Assembly: GCF_009301415.1 (NCBI RefSeq)
Contig: NZ_CP045073.1
Location: 1,255,501-1,319,500, forward strand
DNA: 64,000 bases
Direction: 5' to 3'
From: Paracoccus kondratievae
GTDB lineage: Bacteria; Pseudomonadota; Alphaproteobacteria; Rhodobacterales; Rhodobacteraceae
Below are positions 45,213-54,497 of this stretch, in pieces; position 1 is the stretch's first letter; every line of letters starts with the position of its first letter. Under the pieces are notes generated by a model, which was not told the origin of the DNA, made no database searches, and saw only the letters and a program-made list of their open reading frames with translations. The position numbers were made by a program, and so were the translations under genes.

Positions 45213-46064
45213 ATGCGCAGGTTATTCAAAGCAGTCCTTGCCGGCGCGTTGGCCCTGGGGCTGGCGTCCGAAGTCATCGCTCAGGAAAAGGTGATTCGCA
45301 TGGGGACCCTGTCATGGGAGGACCTGACCCCGATCACCGGCATCACCAAAAAGGTGCTTGAGGACAAAGGTTACACCGTCAAGGTGACCGAGTTTTCCGA
45401 GTGGGGCATCGCCTATGCGGCGCTGACCAAGGGCGACGTACAGATCATGGCCTCGCAGATCGACTATGTCGCCCATGACTACTGGAACCGCAACAAGAAC
45501 CGGCTTGAGAAACTGTCTCCGGTTTCGCACGGGCTTTATCAGGGCATCGCGGTGCCGAAATACGTCACCATAGATTCCATCGAAGAGCTGAATGAGAACG
45601 CCGACAAGTTCGGCGGCCGCCTTATCGGGATCGAGCCGGGAGCGGGCCTGATGCGTGAGGCATCCGATGCGATCGACGCCTATGGGCTGAAACTGCAACT
45701 GGTTGAGGGCAGCACCGCGGGCATGACCGCCGCCCTGAAATCGGCGGTGGACCGCAAGGAGTGGATCGCCGTCACCCTGTGGGAACCGACCTGGATGGCG
45801 CTGAAGTTCGACACCAGGTTCCTTGCCGATCCCAAAGGCATTTTCGCGCCGCCGCAATCCTATTACTGGATCGCGCAAAAGGGCTTTGCCGAAGCCAATC
45901 CCGAAGCGCGCGAGATCATCGGTAGCGTTTACATCCCCATCGAAGAGATCGCCCGGATAAATGCGGCGGTGAACGATGGCCAGACCATGGATCAGGCGGT
46001 TGCAGAGTGGACCGCCTCGCATGAGGACCGGCTGAAGCGCTGGGAAAGCATCAAGTCCTACTGA
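45213..46064 (+). CDS. Glycine betaine/proline betaine-type ABC binding protein
   Basis: Periplasmic binding protein of the OpuAC/ProX type, 283 residues, with a Sec signal ending at VIAQ-EK. Blocks seen are GTLSWEDLTPITG, SQIDYVAHDYW and TLWEPTWMALKFD; in betaine binders the last one is usually GWxPHWM, so the ligand cage looks altered. ATG at 45213 has GGAGGAACG upstream. First gene of a four-gene importer. Confidence 0.85.
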   Translation: MRRLFKAVLAGALALGLASEVIAQEKVIRMGTLSWEDLTPITGITKKVLEDKGYTVKVTEFSEWGIAYAALTKGDVQIMASQIDYVAHDYWNRNKNRLEKLSPVSHGLYQGIAVPKYVTIDSIEELNENADKFGGRLIGIEPGAGLMREASDAIDAYGLKLQLVEGSTAGMTAALKSAVDRKEWIAVTLWEPTWMALKFDTRFLADPKGIFAPPQSYYWIAQKGFAEANPEAREIIGSVYIPIEEIARINAAVNDGQTMDQAVAEWTASHEDRLKRWESIKSY

Positions 46065-46126
46065 TCCCTGCCCGGCGGCCCTTTGGCCGGGCCGCTGCGG
46101 CATCAGGAAAAAGCGACAGGGAAAAC

Positions 46127-47182
46127 ATGGAAAGCACCGAGGCTCTGATCGACTGCCAGTCGGTCTGGAAAGTGTTTGGCGACCGCAGTGACGAGGCTAT
46201 TCGCGCCATCGCCGAACGCGATCTGACCAAACAGGATATCCTGCGGCAATATAACTGTGTGGTTGGTGTCTCGAACGCCTCATTACAGGTCCGCCGGGGC
46301 GAGATTTTCTGCATCATGGGCCTGTCAGGCTCGGGTAAGTCGACGCTGATCCGGCTGCTGAATCGGCTGATCGAGCCAAGTCTTGGCCGGATCATGGTCA
46401 AAGGGCGTGACATCGCCGCGCTGGACGCTGCCGAGCTGCGCCAGATGCGTGCGCGCCATATCGGCATGGTCTTTCAGTCGGTCGCCTTGTTGCCTCAGCG
46501 CACTGTGCTGGAAAACGCTGCCTTTGGGCTTGAGGTGCAGGGCGTCCCGCGAGATCAGCGCAACCGCGCTGCCGAGGCTGCGCTGGCCAAGGTCGGGCTG
46601 TCGGATTGGAAAGCGCGCTTTCCGGCTGAATTGTCGGGCGGGATGCAGCAGCGCGTCGGGCTGGCGCGCGCGCTGACCTCGGACCCCGAAATCATCCTGA
46701 TGGACGAACCTTTCAGCGCGCTTGACCCGCTGATCCGGCGCCAGCTGCAGGATGAATTCCGGCAGCTGACCAAGGATCTTGGCAAATCGGCGGTCTTTAT
46801 CACCCATGATCTAGATGAGGCGATCCGCATCGGCGACCGTATCGCGATCATGAAGGACGGGATCATCATCCAGACCGGCACCGCAGAAGAGATTGTGGTG
46901 AACCCCGCCGACCAATATGTCGCGGATTTCGTTGCCGGTATCTCGCGGTTGCACCTGATCCGCGCGCATTCGGTCATGCAGCCCTTGGTCCGCTGGCAGG
47001 GCGTGACGGACGGTCTGCCACGCTGTTCGCCTGATGCCGATATCGACGCGCTGATCGGTCTGATTACCAGCTCGGGCAGCGATGCCGTCGCGGTAGAAGA
47101 GGGCGGCCGCCTGCTGGGCATCGTCACCATCCGCGATCTGCTGCTGGGGGTCAGGGGCGAAACCGAGGCTCGCGCGGCCTGA
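46127..47182 (+). CDS. Betaine-type ABC transporter ATP-binding protein with CBS domain
   Basis: ProV/OpuAA-type ATPase of 351 residues: Walker A GLSGSGKST, signature LSGGMQQR, Walker B IILMDEPFSALD. An N-terminal extension of about 45 residues is typical of the ProV branch. The C-terminus (from about 275) holds a CBS-like segment (AVEEGGRLLGIVTIRDLL), which in this family can sense ionic strength or nucleotides. Confidence 0.9.
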   Translation: MESTEALIDCQSVWKVFGDRSDEAIRAIAERDLTKQDILRQYNCVVGVSNASLQVRRGEIFCIMGLSGSGKSTLIRLLNRLIEPSLGRIMVKGRDIAALDAAELRQMRARHIGMVFQSVALLPQRTVLENAAFGLEVQGVPRDQRNRAAEAALAKVGLSDWKARFPAELSGGMQQRVGLARALTSDPEIILMDEPFSALDPLIRRQLQDEFRQLTKDLGKSAVFITHDLDEAIRIGDRIAIMKDGIIIQTGTAEEIVVNPADQYVADFVAGISRLHLIRAHSVMQPLVRWQGVTDGLPRCSPDADIDALIGLITSSGSDAVAVEEGGRLLGIVTIRDLLLGVRGETEARAA

Positions 47183-47210
47183 GCGGTTGGCCATAAAAGA
47201 GGGATTGGCC

Positions 47211-48038
47211 ATGGAAGAACTCGTCTCGGCCTTTGATGCGCAGGTTGATAATGCGCTGTTCTGGCTTGCCGATCATGCAAGCTTTGTCTTTGATTTTTGC
47301 CGGCTCGTGCTCGAAGGGCTATATGCCGGTGTGCTTGGGCTTTTGATGCTGCCGCCCTTTTATGTCATCGCTGCCCTTGCCGGGTTGCTGGCCTGGCGGG
47401 TGCTGGGACTGGTTCCCGGAGTGGTCACGGCCGCAGCACTCGCGCTTTGCGCAGCGATGATGCTATGGCCCGAAACCATGAGCACGCTTGCGCTGGTCAT
47501 TGCGGCCACCGTTATCGCGCTGGCGACTGGCCTGCCGTTGGGCGTGCTGGCCGGACTGCTGCCGCGGCTGGAAAAGCTGCTGACCCCGGCACTGGATCTA
47601 GTTCAGACCCTGCCGCCCTATATCTACCTGCTGCCCTCGATTGCGCTTTTGGGCTATGGGCCGGCAACAGCGCTTATTGCCACGGTGATCGTGGCCATGC
47701 CTCCGGCGATCCGCCTGACGGCACTGGGCATCCGCCAGACCCCGCGCGAGTTCATCGAGCTTGGCCATGCAACAGGCGTGACGCCCTTGCAGATGTTCTT
47801 GAAAATCCGGTTGCCCTTTGCCGTACCCTCGATCATGGCCGGAGTTAACCAAAGCCTGATGATGGCCTTTGGCATGGTGGTCATCGCGGGAATCGTCGGT
47901 TCGGGCGGGCTTGGCGAAACCATCTATGGCGCCATCCGCACGCTGGATATTGCCACCTCGATCAACGCATCGATTGCCATCGTGGTGCTGACGATGGTGC
48001 TGGACCGTGTGACCCAGGCTGCAGCGAGGACGAAATGA
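47211..48038 (+). CDS. Betaine-type ABC transporter permease 1
   Basis: ProW/OpuAB-like permease of 275 residues with about six to seven helices; the EAA loop is TPREFIELGHATGVTPLQMFLKI. ATG at 47211 has GAGGGA upstream. It overlaps the second permease as ATGA, so the channel is probably a heterodimer, unlike the single ProW of E. coli. Confidence 0.9.
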   Translation: MEELVSAFDAQVDNALFWLADHASFVFDFCRLVLEGLYAGVLGLLMLPPFYVIAALAGLLAWRVLGLVPGVVTAAALALCAAMMLWPETMSTLALVIAATVIALATGLPLGVLAGLLPRLEKLLTPALDLVQTLPPYIYLLPSIALLGYGPATALIATVIVAMPPAIRLTALGIRQTPREFIELGHATGVTPLQMFLKIRLPFAVPSIMAGVNQSLMMAFGMVVIAGIVGSGGLGETIYGAIRTLDIATSINASIAIVVLTMVLDRVTQAAARTK

Positions 48039-48865
48039 GTTTCAATCCCGGAGCCTTTCTGGCACCCGCTGTCGATTGGCTGAACGCCAGCTTTCACCCG
48101 TTTTTCGCGCTGATAACCCAGGTGATCGAGGCGGTGCTAAGCACCATCGAGGCGGCCTTTCTGGCCTTGCCGCCTGCGGGGCTTGTTGCAGCGGTTGTGG
48201 TGCTGGCCGCTATGGCCGCCGGGCTGCGGGTAGCAGTCCTTGCAGGGTGCTGCCTTGGCTTTTGCTGGCTGACCGGGCTGTGGCAGGCCTCGATGCAGAC
48301 CATCGCGCTGGTCCTTGTAGCGGTGCTGATCGCGGTCGCCATCGCCTTTCCTCTGGGCATCATTGCGGCGCGCCGGCCGGGGGTCGAGGCGGCACTGCGT
48401 CCGATCCTTGATGTCATGCAGACCGTGCCGCCATGGGTCTATCTGATCCCGGCCGTGATGATCTTCAGCCTTGGGCGGGTGCCTGCGATCATCGCCACCA
48501 TCGTTTACGGCATTCCGCCGATGCTGCGTCTGACCACTCTGGCGTTCCGCACTGTGCCAAACGATCTGAAAGAACTTGGTCAGGCGATCGGCGCCAAACC
48601 CCGCGCGATCCTGTGGAAGATCGAATTTCCCGCGGCTCGGCCTACTTTGCTTGTCGGTCTGAACCAATGCATCCTTCTGTCCCTTGCCATGGTCGTGCTG
48701 GCCGGGCTGGTCGGAGCGGGCGGTCTGGGCGCCGAGGTGACGCGCGGCCTGACGCGGATGGAGATGGGGCTGGGCCTGCGCGCCGGCCTTGCAATCGTCG
48801 CGGTGGCGGTCCTGCTTGACCGGTTGTCGCGCGGGGCGCTGGATCGGCAAAGAAAGGGCGCATAA
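48035..48865 (+). CDS. Betaine-type ABC transporter permease 2
   Basis: Paralogue of the preceding permease, 276 residues, with the EAA loop VPNDLKELGQAIGAKPRAILWKIEFP and the LVGAGGLGAEVTRGL end typical of OpuAB. Two different permease genes in tandem are seen in some proline-betaine and related importers of Rhodobacterales and rhizobia. Confidence 0.9.
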   Translation: MSFNPGAFLAPAVDWLNASFHPFFALITQVIEAVLSTIEAAFLALPPAGLVAAVVVLAAMAAGLRVAVLAGCCLGFCWLTGLWQASMQTIALVLVAVLIAVAIAFPLGIIAARRPGVEAALRPILDVMQTVPPWVYLIPAVMIFSLGRVPAIIATIVYGIPPMLRLTTLAFRTVPNDLKELGQAIGAKPRAILWKIEFPAARPTLLVGLNQCILLSLAMVVLAGLVGAGGLGAEVTRGLTRMEMGLGLRAGLAIVAVAVLLDRLSRGALDRQRKGA

Positions 48866-48968
48866 GCCTTTGGGCTCTTGCGAAGCGGGGCGATTGTGGC
48901 ATCAGATAGGCGCAGAATCGGCCTGACCATCGCCGTATTCTCTCTGGAAAAAGCCCAGGATCGTCGTA

Positions 48969-50180
48969 ATGACTAGCGCTACGCTGACCGCCGCCCCCCG
49001 GGCCAGAACCCATGTGACCGTGCTGCTGGTTCTGGGTCTGGCGCATTTGCTGAACGACCTGATGCAATCGCTGATCCCTGCCGCCTATCCGATCCTGAAG
49101 GCCGAGCACGGGTTGTCGCTTACGCAGATCGGCATGATCACCATGACCTTTCAGATCGCGGGCTCATTGTTGCAGCCGGTGATCGGGATGGTGACCGACC
49201 GCCACCCGGCCCCCTATTCGCCGGTGGCAGGGATGATGTTCACCCTGTCGGGACTGGTTAGTCTTGCCTATGCCCATAGCTATCAGATCATCCTGATTTC
49301 AGTGGCGCTGATCGGCATCGGCTCGTCGATCTTTCACCCCGAGGCGACGCGCATGGCCCGTTACGCCGCAGGCGGGCGGCAGGGCTTTGCGCAGGGCATC
49401 TTTCAGGTTGGCGGACAGGCGGGCGGGGCCCTGGGCCCGGTCTTTGCCGCGCTGATCATCGTACCCTGGGGGCAGCCGAGCCTTGCGATCTTCGCGGTTG
49501 CTGCCCTGATCGCGATGATGATGCTGGTCTGGATCGGCAGCCGCCAGCGCGAGATCAGCGCCGAATTCGTCGCCAACAGGGCGGCGACGAAAAAGGGTGC
49601 CACCCCCCAGGCCCATTACGCCCCCCTGACCATCGGGATCGGGCTTGTGGTGCTGACGCTGCTGATGTTTTCCAAGAACGCCTATAACGAAAGCTTCCGT
49701 TCGTTCTATACCTTCTACCTGATGGATCGCTTTGGCCTGTCGATCCGGTCGTCGCAGATGATGCTTTTCATCTTTCTGCTGGCCTCGGCGGTGGGGGCGC
49801 TGGTTGGTGGCATCATCGGCGACCGTATCGGCCGCTATCGCATCATCTGGATTTCGGTGCTGGGACCCCTGCCACTGACCCTGATCCTGCCTTATGCTGA
49901 TCTTTTCTGGACCGGAGTGCTGACGGTCGCGATCAACCTGATCATGGCAAGCGCTTTCGCCTCGATCCTGATCTATGCGATGGAGCTGATGCCGGGTCGG
50001 ATCGGTCTGATCGGCGGGCTGTTTTATGGGCTGAACTTTGGCCTTGGCGGGATCGCGGCGGCGATTCTGGGTACGCTTGCCGACAGCTATGGGGTCGGGA
50101 CAGTCTATCAGCTGTGTTCGTTCCTGCCCCTGGCCGGGCTGCTGGCCTGGTTCCTGCCAAAGATCGACGAGGGGCGCTGA
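48969..50180 (+). CDS. MFS transporter, fosmidomycin-resistance (Fsr) type
   Basis: A 403-residue 12-helix MFS protein. The LAHLLNDLMQSLIPAAYPILK start and the GSSIFHPEATRMA block are characteristic of Fsr-like pumps. Members export fosmidomycin in E. coli, but their natural substrates are mostly unknown. It is 104 bp after the permease genes, same strand, and could be an exporter tied to that locus or an independent gene. Confidence 0.82.
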   Translation: MTSATLTAAPRARTHVTVLLVLGLAHLLNDLMQSLIPAAYPILKAEHGLSLTQIGMITMTFQIAGSLLQPVIGMVTDRHPAPYSPVAGMMFTLSGLVSLAYAHSYQIILISVALIGIGSSIFHPEATRMARYAAGGRQGFAQGIFQVGGQAGGALGPVFAALIIVPWGQPSLAIFAVAALIAMMMLVWIGSRQREISAEFVANRAATKKGATPQAHYAPLTIGIGLVVLTLLMFSKNAYNESFRSFYTFYLMDRFGLSIRSSQMMLFIFLLASAVGALVGGIIGDRIGRYRIIWISVLGPLPLTLILPYADLFWTGVLTVAINLIMASAFASILIYAMELMPGRIGLIGGLFYGLNFGLGGIAAAILGTLADSYGVGTVYQLCSFLPLAGLLAWFLPKIDEGR

Positions 50181-50313
50181 CCGCCCAAGGCGGGCCTTTC
50201 CTCAGATTCTGACCCGGTGACCGGTCGGCGTTCTGCGGCCGGGCTCAGGGATTTTTGCATCATGTGATCGCTGCAAGGGGATTGCGGTCGGTGGCGTTTG
50301 CCTCTAATAAGAA

Positions 50314-50330
50314 ATGTAATAACATTACAT
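50314..50330. promoter_or_regulatory. Candidate Zur box
   Basis: ATGTAAT-AAC-ATTACAT, a 7-bp dyad with 3-bp spacer, resembles the TGTTATA/ATTAC-type palindromes bound by Zur in proteobacteria. It ends 12 bp before the CobW-type start, so a bound repressor would block initiation. The downstream genes are of types known from Zur regulons. Confidence 0.7.
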
Positions 50331-50342
50331 AAAGAGGACGCC

Positions 50343-51566
50343 ATGCCGACCAGCCAGCATTCTGGCGATGCCCGCCTGCCTGTCACCGTCCTGTCCGGCT
50401 TTCTGGGGACGGGCAAGACCACGCTTCTGAACCATGTCCTGAACAATCGTGAGGGCCGCCGCGTCGCTGTCATCGTCAATGACATGTCCGAGGTGAACAT
50501 TGACGCCGATCTGGTCCGCGACGGCGCCGAACTGAACCGCGCCGAAGAACGGCTGGTCGAGATGACCAACGGCTGCATCTGCTGCACCCTGCGCGATGAC
50601 CTGCTGGTCGAGGTCCGCCGACTGGCCAGTGAAGGCCGTTTTGACTACCTGCTGATCGAGGGGACCGGCATTGCCGAACCGCTGCCCGTTGCCGCCACCT
50701 TTGATTTCCGCGACGAGAACGGCGACAGTCTGTCGGACGTGGCGCGGCTGGATACCATGGTGACCGTGGTTGATGCCGTGAACTTGACCAAAGACTTCTC
50801 CAGCCATGATTTTCTTGCTGACCGGGGCGAGACGCTGGGCGATCAGGACAATCGAACCTTGGTCGACTTGCTGACCGACCAGATCGAATTTGCCGATGTG
50901 GTGGTGCTGAACAAGGTCAGCGATGCGGGGCCGGTACGGCTGGATCAGGCGCGCAAGATCGTGCGGGCGCTGAACCCTGACGCAAGGCTGATCGAGACGG
51001 ATTTCAGCCGCGTGGCTGCGGACGCGATCTTTGACACCGGCCTGTTCGATTTCGACCGGGCGCATATGCATCCGATGTGGGCCAAAGAGCTTTACGGCTT
51101 TGCCGATCATGTGCCCGAAACCGAGGAATACGGCATCTCATCCTTTGTCTATCGCGCGCGGCGGCCATTCGATCCGCAACGTATCTATCGGGTGCTCAAC
51201 GGTGATTTGCCGGGGGTGATCCGGGCAAAAGGGCATTTCTGGATCGCTTCGCGCCCCGATTGGGCGGCTGAATTCAGCCTTGCCGGCGCGATGTCCAGTG
51301 TGACGCCGCTTGGGGCATGGTGGGCCTCGGTTCCGCGGGAGCGCTGGCCCGTGCATCCCGACAGCCTGTCCGAACTGACGCGGAACTGGCAGGACCCTTG
51401 GGGCGACCGTCGACAAGAGCTGGTCTTTATCGGTGCGGGCATGGACCCGGCGGCAATCACCCGTGCGCTCGACGGTGCACTGGTCGAGGATGAGGGCTTT
51501 ATTCCCGAAGCATGGGCCGATCTGCCTGATCCCTTTCCGCAATGGGGCCAGCGCCGTGTCGCTTGA
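50343..51566 (+). CDS. CobW/ZigA-type G3E GTPase, zinc-related
   Basis: COG0523 GTPase of 407 residues: Walker [10 protein letters not shown], the metal-binding GCICCTLR motif, and NKVSD for guanine. The C-terminal CobW domain contains an [10 protein letters not shown] block. Such proteins load or sort zinc under zinc starvation when controlled by Zur. ATG at 50343 has GAGGA upstream; earlier in-frame codons run through the dyad. First gene of a three-gene unit. Confidence 0.9.
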   Translation: MPTSQHSGDARLPVTVLSGFLGTGKTTLLNHVLNNREGRRVAVIVNDMSEVNIDADLVRDGAELNRAEERLVEMTNGCICCTLRDDLLVEVRRLASEGRFDYLLIEGTGIAEPLPVAATFDFRDENGDSLSDVARLDTMVTVVDAVNLTKDFSSHDFLADRGETLGDQDNRTLVDLLTDQIEFADVVVLNKVSDAGPVRLDQARKIVRALNPDARLIETDFSRVAADAIFDTGLFDFDRAHMHPMWAKELYGFADHVPETEEYGISSFVYRARRPFDPQRIYRVLNGDLPGVIRAKGHFWIASRPDWAAEFSLAGAMSSVTPLGAWWASVPRERWPVHPDSLSELTRNWQDPWGDRRQELVFIGAGMDPAAITRALDGALVEDEGFIPEAWADLPDPFPQWGQRRVA

Positions 51567-51581
51567 AAACAGGGCTCGAGC

Positions 51582-52241
51582 ATGACGGAATCCACGCTGC
51601 ATTCGCTGCGCACCTCCGCGCTGGTCGAGGCCCGTATGATCGCCGAATCTCCGAATGGGCTGATCTTGCCGCGGGTCGCCGATGCGGGGATCGGGGCGGC
51701 AATCTGGCGGCGCAGCCTGTCGCCCGGCTTTGCCCGCTGGGTTGATGAGATCCCTTTGGAGCAACTGCCCGCCCTGCGGTCGGTGGTTGAGCTGCGTTCG
51801 GTGGAAAGTGCTGTTCATACCGCCTGTGACATTTCTGGCCTGCCGCGGGGTGAGATGCGCGATCTGTTCGCCAGCGACATCGCGGCGCTGGCACTGGTCT
51901 TTGCCCAGGTGGCGGCTAGCCCGGTGCTGCATCTGCGGCTTGAGGCGGTGACGACGGACGCCTGCCGCCGCTATCACATCGACCGGATTCCGTCGCGGCT
52001 GGTCTGTAGCTATCGCGGGCCGGGGACGCAGTTCGCGCGTGAGGACGCCGAGGGCAATATCATCCCTGTCACCAGGATGAAAAGCGGAGAGGTGGCGATC
52101 ATGCGCGGCACTCTTTGGCCGGGAGAGGAGGTGACACGGCTTTTGCACCGCTCTCCGCCGATCAAGGGCACCGGACAGGCGCGGCTGTTTCTGGCACTTG
52201 ATCCGGCGATAGACCCTGATGACAGGCGGCGACTGCACTGA
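51582..52241 (+). CDS. DUF1826-domain protein
   Basis: A 219-residue soluble protein of the DUF1826 family, recognised from the CRRYHIDRIPSRLVCSYRGPGT block and the HRSPPI end. DUF1826 genes repeatedly occur beside COG0523 GTPases in Zur-linked operons. A Cys/His-containing core suggests metal binding, but no function is established. It starts 15 bp after the GTPase stop and overlaps the next gene by one base. Confidence 0.8.
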   Translation: MTESTLHSLRTSALVEARMIAESPNGLILPRVADAGIGAAIWRRSLSPGFARWVDEIPLEQLPALRSVVELRSVESAVHTACDISGLPRGEMRDLFASDIAALALVFAQVAASPVLHLRLEAVTTDACRRYHIDRIPSRLVCSYRGPGTQFAREDAEGNIIPVTRMKSGEVAIMRGTLWPGEEVTRLLHRSPPIKGTGQARLFLALDPAIDPDDRRRLH

Positions 52242-52537
52242 TGCGCGCCAATCTTGCTACCTCGCTGCGCCGCCGTCGCAGGTCCTGCCCGATTGCGCAA
52301 TACGACCGCCTGCCGCCGGAATTGCGCCGCTGGCTGGCGCAGGCGGCGCTGCCATGGAGTCCGGTGTCAGCCCTGCGCCTGTGGCAAAAGATCCTGTCCG
52401 AAACCGCAGGCGATGTCGAAGCCGCGCGCCGTCGCCTTGATCAGATCGAGGCGCGGATGTTGATGAAGGACGCGCCCCACATCTGGGGCACGCCTCTGCC
52501 CGCCAACACGGCCCCGGTCCCATTCGTGGGTCAATAG
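52241..52537 (+). CDS. DUF6525-like small protein
   Basis: A 98-residue basic protein with an Arg-rich N-terminus (LRRRRRSCP) and two predicted helices (RLPPELRRWLAQAALPWS, then a DVEAARRRLDQIEARM helix). It resembles a short family common in Rhodobacterales. Its ATG shares a base with the DUF1826 stop, so it is translated with it. Function unknown. Confidence 0.75.
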   Translation: MRANLATSLRRRRRSCPIAQYDRLPPELRRWLAQAALPWSPVSALRLWQKILSETAGDVEAARRRLDQIEARMLMKDAPHIWGTPLPANTAPVPFVGQ

Positions 52538-52762
52538 ACCCGGCATGGTTCTGAGCAGCGAGTTCGACCGTTTATCTGCCAGATAAAGCGTATTGGTCCC
52601 GGGCAAGGCTTGGCATGGGGTGGAATCGTCAAGCTCTTCTGATGTGCAGGCTGAAATTATAAGGGTCATTTTAGTTCGTATTTGGCTGTATGGGCGCATG
52701 ATAGTTGCGCTGCGACTGCAAAGGCGCTAGTCATGCCGCAACGCCGCATGATGGAGTCTGCC

Positions 52763-54418
52763 ATGAAGGACCTGCCCGCGATGCCAGCTGATACGCCTTC
52801 TGCCCTGCTTGCCCTTGCCGAGGGGGCGCTGCCCGAACTCGAATCGCTGCAATCCCACGCCATCGAGGCGCTGCGGGCGCTGGTCGCGCCTTCGGGCAAG
52901 CTTGATCCCGCCCTGCTTGAGCGGCACCAGCATGCGGCCCATGCGGCCTCATGGCTTGCGACCTATATCGAATCGCTGCGGCAGCTTACCGGCTGGGCGG
53001 GCCGTCTGGCGCAGGCAGGCGGGTTCGGTCGCGTCGAGGCGCTGATTCTGCAAATCGGCATGGGCGAATACCTGACCCAGATCGCCGGTGGCATCCCGAT
53101 GAGCCAGACCGAATTTGCCCGTCTGTCGGACCTTGGGCTGGACTGGCAGCCGGGCGAGGCGTTGCGCACGCTGATGGGTGGCAATACCGCCCCGGCACGG
53201 GCCGAGCTTGCGCGGCTGATGCAGGACAATCACGGCCGCGCCACCTTTGGGGCCACCGGACTTGATGAGGATCTGGAAATGATCCGCGATCAGTTCCGTC
53301 GCTATGCCGAAGACCGGGTGATCCCGAACGCCCATGACTGGCACCTCAAGGACCAGCTGATCCCGATGGAGATCATTCAGGAACTGGCCGAGCTTGGCGT
53401 CTTTGGCCTGACCATTCCCGAAGAATTCGGCGGGCTTGGCCTGTCGAAAGCCTCGATGGTGGTGGTGACCGAGGAACTGTCGCGCGGCTATATCGGCGTG
53501 GGCAGCCTTGGCACCCGCAGCGAGATCGCTGCCGAACTGATCCTTTGCGGTGGCACGGATGAGCAAAAGGCGAAATGGCTGCCTAAGCTTGCCTCGGGCG
53601 AGGTGCTGTCCACTGCGGTCTTTACCGAACCGAACACCGGCAGCGACCTTGGCAGCCTGCGCACCCGGGCGGTCAGGGACGGCGATGACTGGGTGATCAC
53701 CGGCAACAAAACCTGGATCACCCATGCGCAGCGCACCCATGTCATGACGCTGCTGGCCCGGACCGAGCCCGACACAAGCGATTGGCGCGGCCTGTCGATG
53801 TTCTTGGCCGAGAAAGTGCCGGGCACTGACGACGATCCATTCCCGACCCCCGGCATGACCGGAGGCGAGATCGAGGTGCTCGGCTATCGCGGCATGAAGG
53901 AATACGAACTGGGCTTTGACGGTTTCCGCGTGAAGGGCGAGAACCTGCTGGGCGGCGTGCCCGGGCGCGGCTTCAAGCAGTTAATGGAGACCTTTGAATC
54001 CGCGCGCATCCAGACCGCCGCCCGTGCGGTCGGCGTTGCGCAATCGGCCTGCGAGATTGGCATGCAATATGCCCTTGATCGCAAGCAGTTCGGCAAATCG
54101 CTGATCGAGTTTCCCCGTGTTTCCGACAAGCTGGCGATGATGGCGGTCGAAATCATGATCGCCCGGCAGCTGACCTATTTCAGTGCATGGGAAAAGGATC
54201 ATGGGCGGCGCTGCGACCTTGAGGCGGGCATGGCCAAGCTGCTTGGCGCGCGCGTTGCCTGGGCAGCGGCGGATAATGCGCTGCAAATCCACGGCGGGAA
54301 CGGCTTTGCGCTGGAATATGCGATCAGCCGGGTGCTGTGCGACGCACGTATCCTGAATATCTTTGAAGGAGCGGCCGAGATTCAGGCACAGGTTATTGCA
54401 CGCAGGTTACTCGACTAG
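52763..54418 (+). CDS. mcd: (2S)-methylsuccinyl-CoA dehydrogenase
   Basis: Acyl-CoA dehydrogenase of 551 residues with an extra N-terminal domain of about 150 residues (LALAEGALPEL...HAASWLATYIESLRQLTGWA), which is the hallmark of Mcd in the ethylmalonyl-CoA pathway. The dehydrogenase core carries IPEEFGGLGLS, FTEPNTGSDLGSLRT, DRKQFGKSLIEF and NALQIHGGNGF blocks. It converts methylsuccinyl-CoA to mesaconyl-CoA with FAD, allowing growth on acetyl-CoA-yielding substrates without a glyoxylate bypass. Of several in-frame starts, ATG 52763 has GGAG at 7 bp. It stands alone, after a 225-bp gap with no clear signals. Confidence 0.87.
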   Translation: MKDLPAMPADTPSALLALAEGALPELESLQSHAIEALRALVAPSGKLDPALLERHQHAAHAASWLATYIESLRQLTGWAGRLAQAGGFGRVEALILQIGMGEYLTQIAGGIPMSQTEFARLSDLGLDWQPGEALRTLMGGNTAPARAELARLMQDNHGRATFGATGLDEDLEMIRDQFRRYAEDRVIPNAHDWHLKDQLIPMEIIQELAELGVFGLTIPEEFGGLGLSKASMVVVTEELSRGYIGVGSLGTRSEIAAELILCGGTDEQKAKWLPKLASGEVLSTAVFTEPNTGSDLGSLRTRAVRDGDDWVITGNKTWITHAQRTHVMTLLARTEPDTSDWRGLSMFLAEKVPGTDDDPFPTPGMTGGEIEVLGYRGMKEYELGFDGFRVKGENLLGGVPGRGFKQLMETFESARIQTAARAVGVAQSACEIGMQYALDRKQFGKSLIEFPRVSDKLAMMAVEIMIARQLTYFSAWEKDHGRRCDLEAGMAKLLGARVAWAAADNALQIHGGNGFALEYAISRVLCDARILNIFEGAAEIQAQVIARRLLD

Positions 54419-54497
54419 GATGAATTTCCCCCTGCGGCTGGACAGACGGGGCCGTTAAGGCATTATGGCGCCAACGTGACCTGATGGAGCTGCCTAT

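Noticed and set aside
50181..50193. Small CCGCC/GGCGG hairpin after the Fsr-like gene as a terminator
   Set aside because: The stem is only 5 bp with a 3-base loop and the following T content is poor, so it is too weak to list.
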